Positions 12,201-18,200 of a DNA stretch of 25,329 bases are shown here, in pieces. This DNA comes from Rodentolepis nana. Lineage: Eukaryota > Platyhelminthes > Cestoda > Cyclophyllidea > Hymenolepididae. How positions within the stretch are numbered: position 1 is the stretch's first letter; each line of letters begins with the position of its first letter. A program made the position numbers and the translations under genes. Below the pieces are notes generated by a model. That model was not told where the DNA came from, did not search any database, and worked only from the letters and a program-made list of their open reading frames with translations. Location of the stretch: positions 1 through 25,329 of the forward strand of contig UZAE01013202.1 in NCBI GenBank assembly GCA_900617975.1. Direction: 5' to 3'.

Positions 12201-15200
12201 TGTCAACGAAGAGACCAATATTATCTGGACTAAACTAACTGAATTAATTGGGCCTCTAAATATTGAAATGCTATAGATTCACAAACCTTCAACGTCCTCT
12301 AAAAAAACAAGAAATATATATAAAACATAGAAACACGTGTGAAACGTAAGAGGATACAGCAATCTCACCTAAGCACATTTATTAAAGTAGATGAGAAAAT
12401 ATAAATACGCAAAAAACTCAAACGAACGAACGAACGAACACAACTAAACGAACACACACACACACACACAAACACACAGAGATTGAAGGTGAGCTCAATA
12501 GCCATTAACCTACGGGGTGTATCATCACCGTCTTCAGTGTGGTCTCCATATTCATAACTTGTTTTATCCGTGGCTGGAGTGAAAATTGATTCAGTTAAAT
12601 TTTAATGTAGTCACACACAGTAAGTGTACAAAAAACGCAACTTTATTTAACGTGTTTCGCACAGTAAAAAGAGACACATGAGAATGTTCAAAATAGGAGA
12701 TTGTCCGAGACGGGGTTAAGATTTTGCCGTATTAACAATAATCTACTTTTTTATGCGCTCAAGTAAGTACACAACTCTAATCCTGTATTGCAGGTCAGAA
12801 TTACTCCAGACGTTTGCATGCGCCATAGGTGCATTCGATGAGCAGTTAAAAGCACTTGATTAGGAAGTAGCAAAATTCGAGCTTAATGTGAGCTCTTATT
12901 GATCCGAATTAATCGGTGAAGCAAAGATCTCATCACCTGCGACCTCATGGGATATGATAAACACGCCCACACGGGCAAATCAAATAGTTTCACTTACTAA
13001 TTAAATAGATTTGCACAAGAATGCGAAGATGCCCCAGCGGTTTAAAGGCCTAATCATTACTAGAACCATTCGAAAACGACAGTTAAAGGAGAAAGTTATG
13101 TTACGAATATGAAGTACTCACAAGTTTACATGGGGTTTTGAAATGGAAATGCGTTACGTGAAGAAATTTACACCAATAGGCTCAACTGAGACTTTCGTAA
13201 ATAGAAACACCTTCTCTCAGTGTTTATTTCAGGCACAGCACTTGCAAAATAAAGATCGAAATGAAATATGTTCAGACCTACCTTGTCAGTAAATTAACCT
13301 CTTAAATAGTTTGCAAATATTCGAGTGGGTGGCGGCAACTGTGACAAGTTGCTCGGTGAACAAAATGGAAACAAGATACTCTTATGAGGTTATATAAAAA
13401 GTATCTACCCACTCAAGAGAGTGATGAATTACACATTGACAAAGGGACACAGGCAAACGAGTTGGACGAAAGGGAAGCTAGAAGCATTATCAACCAGAGT
13501 TAAATAAAAAATAGCATCGAAAACCCAAAACAGCGTGCATAATACACAAAGGAATAACCTCGAGGACACCACACTAGAGTTTGATAATTATAATAAAATC
13601 GATAAAAATTGGCAGTGGCTTACGTTGCGACATGGAGACTTTGCCAGCGCCCATCCGGGAACGAGCTTCTCCGTAGGCGCCAAGGTTTTTTCGTGCCAAT
13701 TCTGAAAGCAAAGTACGTAATGGTGTTAGAGCAATGCTGAAGGAGAGCACCAACAACACTGGTTCTCAAGCGCATAGGCTCTCCAAAAGTTGACTAAATT
13801 CCCATAGGCCCGTTGAACCAACACTTCTGAAGGCTAACTGCTGTATAAAATGGCCTAGTTAATAAAAATGCCTAACTAGTTTACATGTCTATAGTTTGGC
13901 GCGTGAATCAGCCAGCGCTCCAACTAACTTTTTTCAGCGCTTCGTCTTTTTCTGAATAAATTTAGCCAAGTGTGAATTTCACCTAATGATTAGAGCTAAC
14001 TGTCTTATTCAATTGTAATTATGGCATCTACAACGAAAATAAGACGACAGACTGCAATAAGCATGTGACATATAAGTTTGACAAAGCTGTCTGCGACGTC
14101 AACTCTATGGCAAATTTAAACATAAACCAATTGAGAACGAAGTTATCCAAAAGGCTTTAATGTGTGAATGAGGAAAATGTTCCGAATAGCAATTCCCCTA
14201 GCCAAATAAGGAGAGGGCAAAAGTTGAACCTACTGATTGGCAAAAATCAGTAATACATTAATAAAACATCGTAGTATAGAAACATAAAACCTATCATGCT
14301 TTCTCAAGCCGCTAAAAAGCTAACTTGACAATCCTTGCTAATGGGACACAATGATCTATGAATATGAGATTTGAAAATTGAACTCAGAGTAATTAATGAC
14401 GAAATTTGTACGGGAAGTGTATAAAGGACATAATAAGAACCCAACATAAGTCTAAATAGAATTAGGAAAGAAAAGGAAAAGGATTACAGGACTGTGCCTA
14501 TTAAAACCAATAAAGGTACGCACTTCTTTTTGCAATAAAGGAACACCAAGCATGTTATTCTGTACACTAATCAGCGGGTTCCCTAAATACCTCACCTCTA
14601 TCTTCCAAATAAGAACAAAACCATGGAAACCACTAAATAAACAAAAAACGAAACAATGAGCAATGTCAAAAAGAAGAACAGTACGAAAAAGCATCTAAGT
14701 GGTCATTACGTGCAAATAATGTACACATGTACAATTCTGCGCTAATCAGCATCTTAGTTCAATAAGTTAAATTGGATTAATAAAACAAACAAAATATCAC
14801 AGACATTGAATCGGAGAAAATAAGCAGTAGATGAGTTTACTTGCTGTTTGAGAAACTCAAATTCAATTATCCCTTCTTGACCTACCACTTCACAGACTAA
14901 AACGCAGCCTTGAAAATGCTAAACAACTTAAATGTAAGGATTAGCACATTTCAAAACCCGCTGCAAATGAAAGCAAAGGGAGGATTACAAATCCCAACTT
15001 CTCGTTCAATCCTCCATTGTCATCAGGAAAGAGGGAAAATATAAATAACGAACAGAGCTATATGTACGTAAAGTTGGATTTCAAACTACCTCTGTCGATG
15101 TAAAAATATATCCTGCTCATAGATCATACTCGAATGCATTTAAAATTCAAAGCTAGAATGAATATATATATATATATATACATATGAACATACTGTACGA

Positions 15201-18200
15201 AAAAAAGCATCAAATAGCTTAATGAAACAGATAACTTACCGGACATATAGGCTCCAGTTCCCGTGACAGTGGGCCTTCGAGCAGTATTTCCCAGACCAGA
15301 GGTGCCCATTGCAGGTCTAGTGGTGCGTTTGACCGTTCCTGTTAATCCAGCTGTAGCCAGGCTGGTTTGACTAGTTGTTCGACTGCTAGTGCCACTCGCC
15401 ACACTTGACTGATCGTCGACTCCATTTGAAGCCAGTGAACGCTCGATTGCCTTACGCTTCGCTGGGTCCATATTTCGTAAAACTGGCTCTACCTGGTCGG
15501 GGAACTTCTCAGCAAAAGTCTTGAAGGCACTGGGAAGAAATTAACAATTAACTCAATATCCCTTTGTTTAGTACTGAAGTGCCAATTAGATGGCATGCAA
15601 TGGACTTTGAAGTGAAGATACCTAGAGAAGGGCTAACTCAACAAATATCATAACTTCAAATTATGCTTAGTATTCTTGGAGATCAAATACAGTCTATCGA
15701 GAGTAGATGCATAACCGATAGCTGCTTTGTCGGATAGTGAAAACTTCAGTTAGGTGCATTATAGTCGAAATTATGATCTAATTTTGAAGTGCACTCAATA
15801 ATTCCGCTGTAAAAGAAATTAGCTTACTTCAGCCAATGAAAGAAAGTTCAGCATATATTGACAATAGTTTGAGAGCAATAAAAGCAAGGTCAACAGTGAG
15901 ACTAATAAAAAGCATCATTTACCTTGACATTTACAAAATTACGGCCTTAAGCAAAGTTTTGTGAGTTGTGAAATTCTATCGAAATTATAGCTCATTTATA
16001 GGTTCGCAAAGTTAACAATATAAACACGACATTACTCAAACGACTCTACGAGTTTAGAGAAAATAAAATGTCCATTAATTGTGTTAAATTATCGAAAAAT
16101 GACGAAAAACTCAGACGTGCAATGAGCTCGTACAAAGAAAACATTTCCCTTATATATGAATGAAGAAATTCAAATTGGCTCAATCAATCAAATTTCATCG
16201 GGAGCCTAGCAATCGAAGCATAACCAAAATTTGATCAATTTTGGCGTGCAATACAACCAGCTACTTTAAACTATTGTCACACAAACATTTTACAAGCAAG
16301 AAAATCAAAGAGATGTGTTTTAAACATTTTGACAACTCAACACCGCAATAGTCTCCTTCGAGTACAATTCCCACTATTTTTTATTACGCATATTTCTTCA
16401 AGAAAACTGACAAGAACATGCCAAATATTGAATGAGAAAATATTATTTAGGATAGCAGTACACTAATGCTAGATGCGAACGTATGACTCTATGTAATTAA
16501 CTAATAATGCCTATATTACCAAGGCAAATAGAATTGTCATATGCTAAAAAATGGAAGCAATTAACAAACAAAAAGAACGGAACAAATCTGAGTAATAATT
16601 TATGCATCTAGAATTTACAGATATTTTCAATTCAATTGGGACCAAAGAGAAGGCTGCAGTTTCTTGCATTTTTGCGTTCCAGTGAATAGCAAAGCTCACA
16701 TTAAAAAGAAAACTTAATGGTAGTGCTACTTTGACCTTTAATTTGTCAAAGGTCCACCGCAGATAGGTAAAATTACGCATTTGAGATAGTACCGAAAACT
16801 CTTAATTTAGTTCGAATAAAATCGTCGGTACGGCAAGGAAAGTACTAGAATAAAATAGTGGAAAAAACGAGAACTTTTGAAGTGATAGTAATATTCCACG
16901 TTTCCACGAGTTTAATATTGTAAAAACTGAAAATGAGAAAACCAATATGATCGACTCGACTAATACTCAGGGAATGGAACTGCTAACCAAGCCAACCCCA
17001 ATCTACAGAAGAAGTCAGATGTGAGCACCACATTGGGAATAATATCAGTCTAATCAAATTCCAAAATAATTCAATTTTAAAAACATTTCTCGACAGGATT
17101 TAAACTGATGAATTATAAACAAACTTTACATCTTCACTAGCCAAATTCGACCTAGACGGTGACCATAATCGCATATAACATGCCAAGCCCCCAGTATACC
17201 CAATGGAATACGAGGCATGATATTTAAAGCCTGCGCGAATCAAATCAACCAATTATAGCAGCCCAAACGCACATAAAAATGACGTAAAATGAGAAATAGC
17301 AGTGGCAACATTATGACATATCCCGCGAACTGAAGCATAAATTCAACACAACAGCAAAGGAAACCTGTGGATTATGCTTTCTATTTTCTGTATAAATATG
17401 CATACTATAATTGTTCTACCATTCAAGGTTGAATATTAGTGGCTTATTGGAAATGGGAGTAAGTCAGTGGCAAAGTTAAATGCGTTTGCTGAGCATATGA
17501 GAGCCCTATAGGTGTTATCTTTGGAGAGACAGATAGGAATAACTGTTGGGTGCTTGTTTCCATAACACCGAGATAAGGAGAATCTGAAAGAGACAACTTA
17601 CTTTCTCGTGGCGGAACGAGCGTCTTGATCAGCGTCAGCAACTCCTTTTCGCAGAGCCTCTTGAATTATACCCATATGTCTTTCTAAAACGTGTACGGGC
17701 CAGTACTGAAAGATGGGATTCAGGAACATGCAGACGTTTCTACAAGAATAAGGAAAGATAGACCAGATTAGCATTAAAGGTAAGACCGATTCAGCTCCAA
17801 CATAAAATAACTGTGACATACACATGGCCACTATGTTACTCAAAGTGAGGCTTGGTAAATAAGAATCTAGTAAAATGACTGCGCGCGTTTCTAAAGAAGC
17901 CCGAACAAGACGCAAATCTTCAATAATATTATAAGGAAAGATGTCAACGAAGATTAAAAAAATAAAACGGTTCTACAATCAGACCATTTTGAAGTACAAT
18001 ATGAAAATGCAAGTAAATAGACATATTTGCATCTTAAAACCAGCATCTATCATAACTTTCACCCACTCGTCTTTAAAACTAAACTACAAACGAAAAAGGG
18101 CCCTAAGAACAAAGAGACTTGAGGCAGTACACAGAAATCCCGAACATGTCCTTTCCCAGCCTTGGATTTAAAGCCTTAAAATGGTGACAAAATTTTCGCT

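Larger units (their letters stand above)
11427..12513 (-). other. CLASP intron 10, 1087 nt
   Basis: Contains the two 12 nt micro-exon candidates, a third related degenerate copy near 11711-11725, and the AACG and CA microsatellites. Confidence 0.65.

Noticed and set aside
14452..14694. 80-codon minus-strand open stretch in CLASP intron 8 with splice-like flanks
   Set aside because: The best acceptor/donor pairing gives a length that is not a multiple of three for a phase 1/1 intron, and another pairing hits a stop.
16544..16780. 78-codon minus-strand open stretch in CLASP intron 7
   Set aside because: Hydrophobic, AT-rich, no similarity or splice signals in phase.
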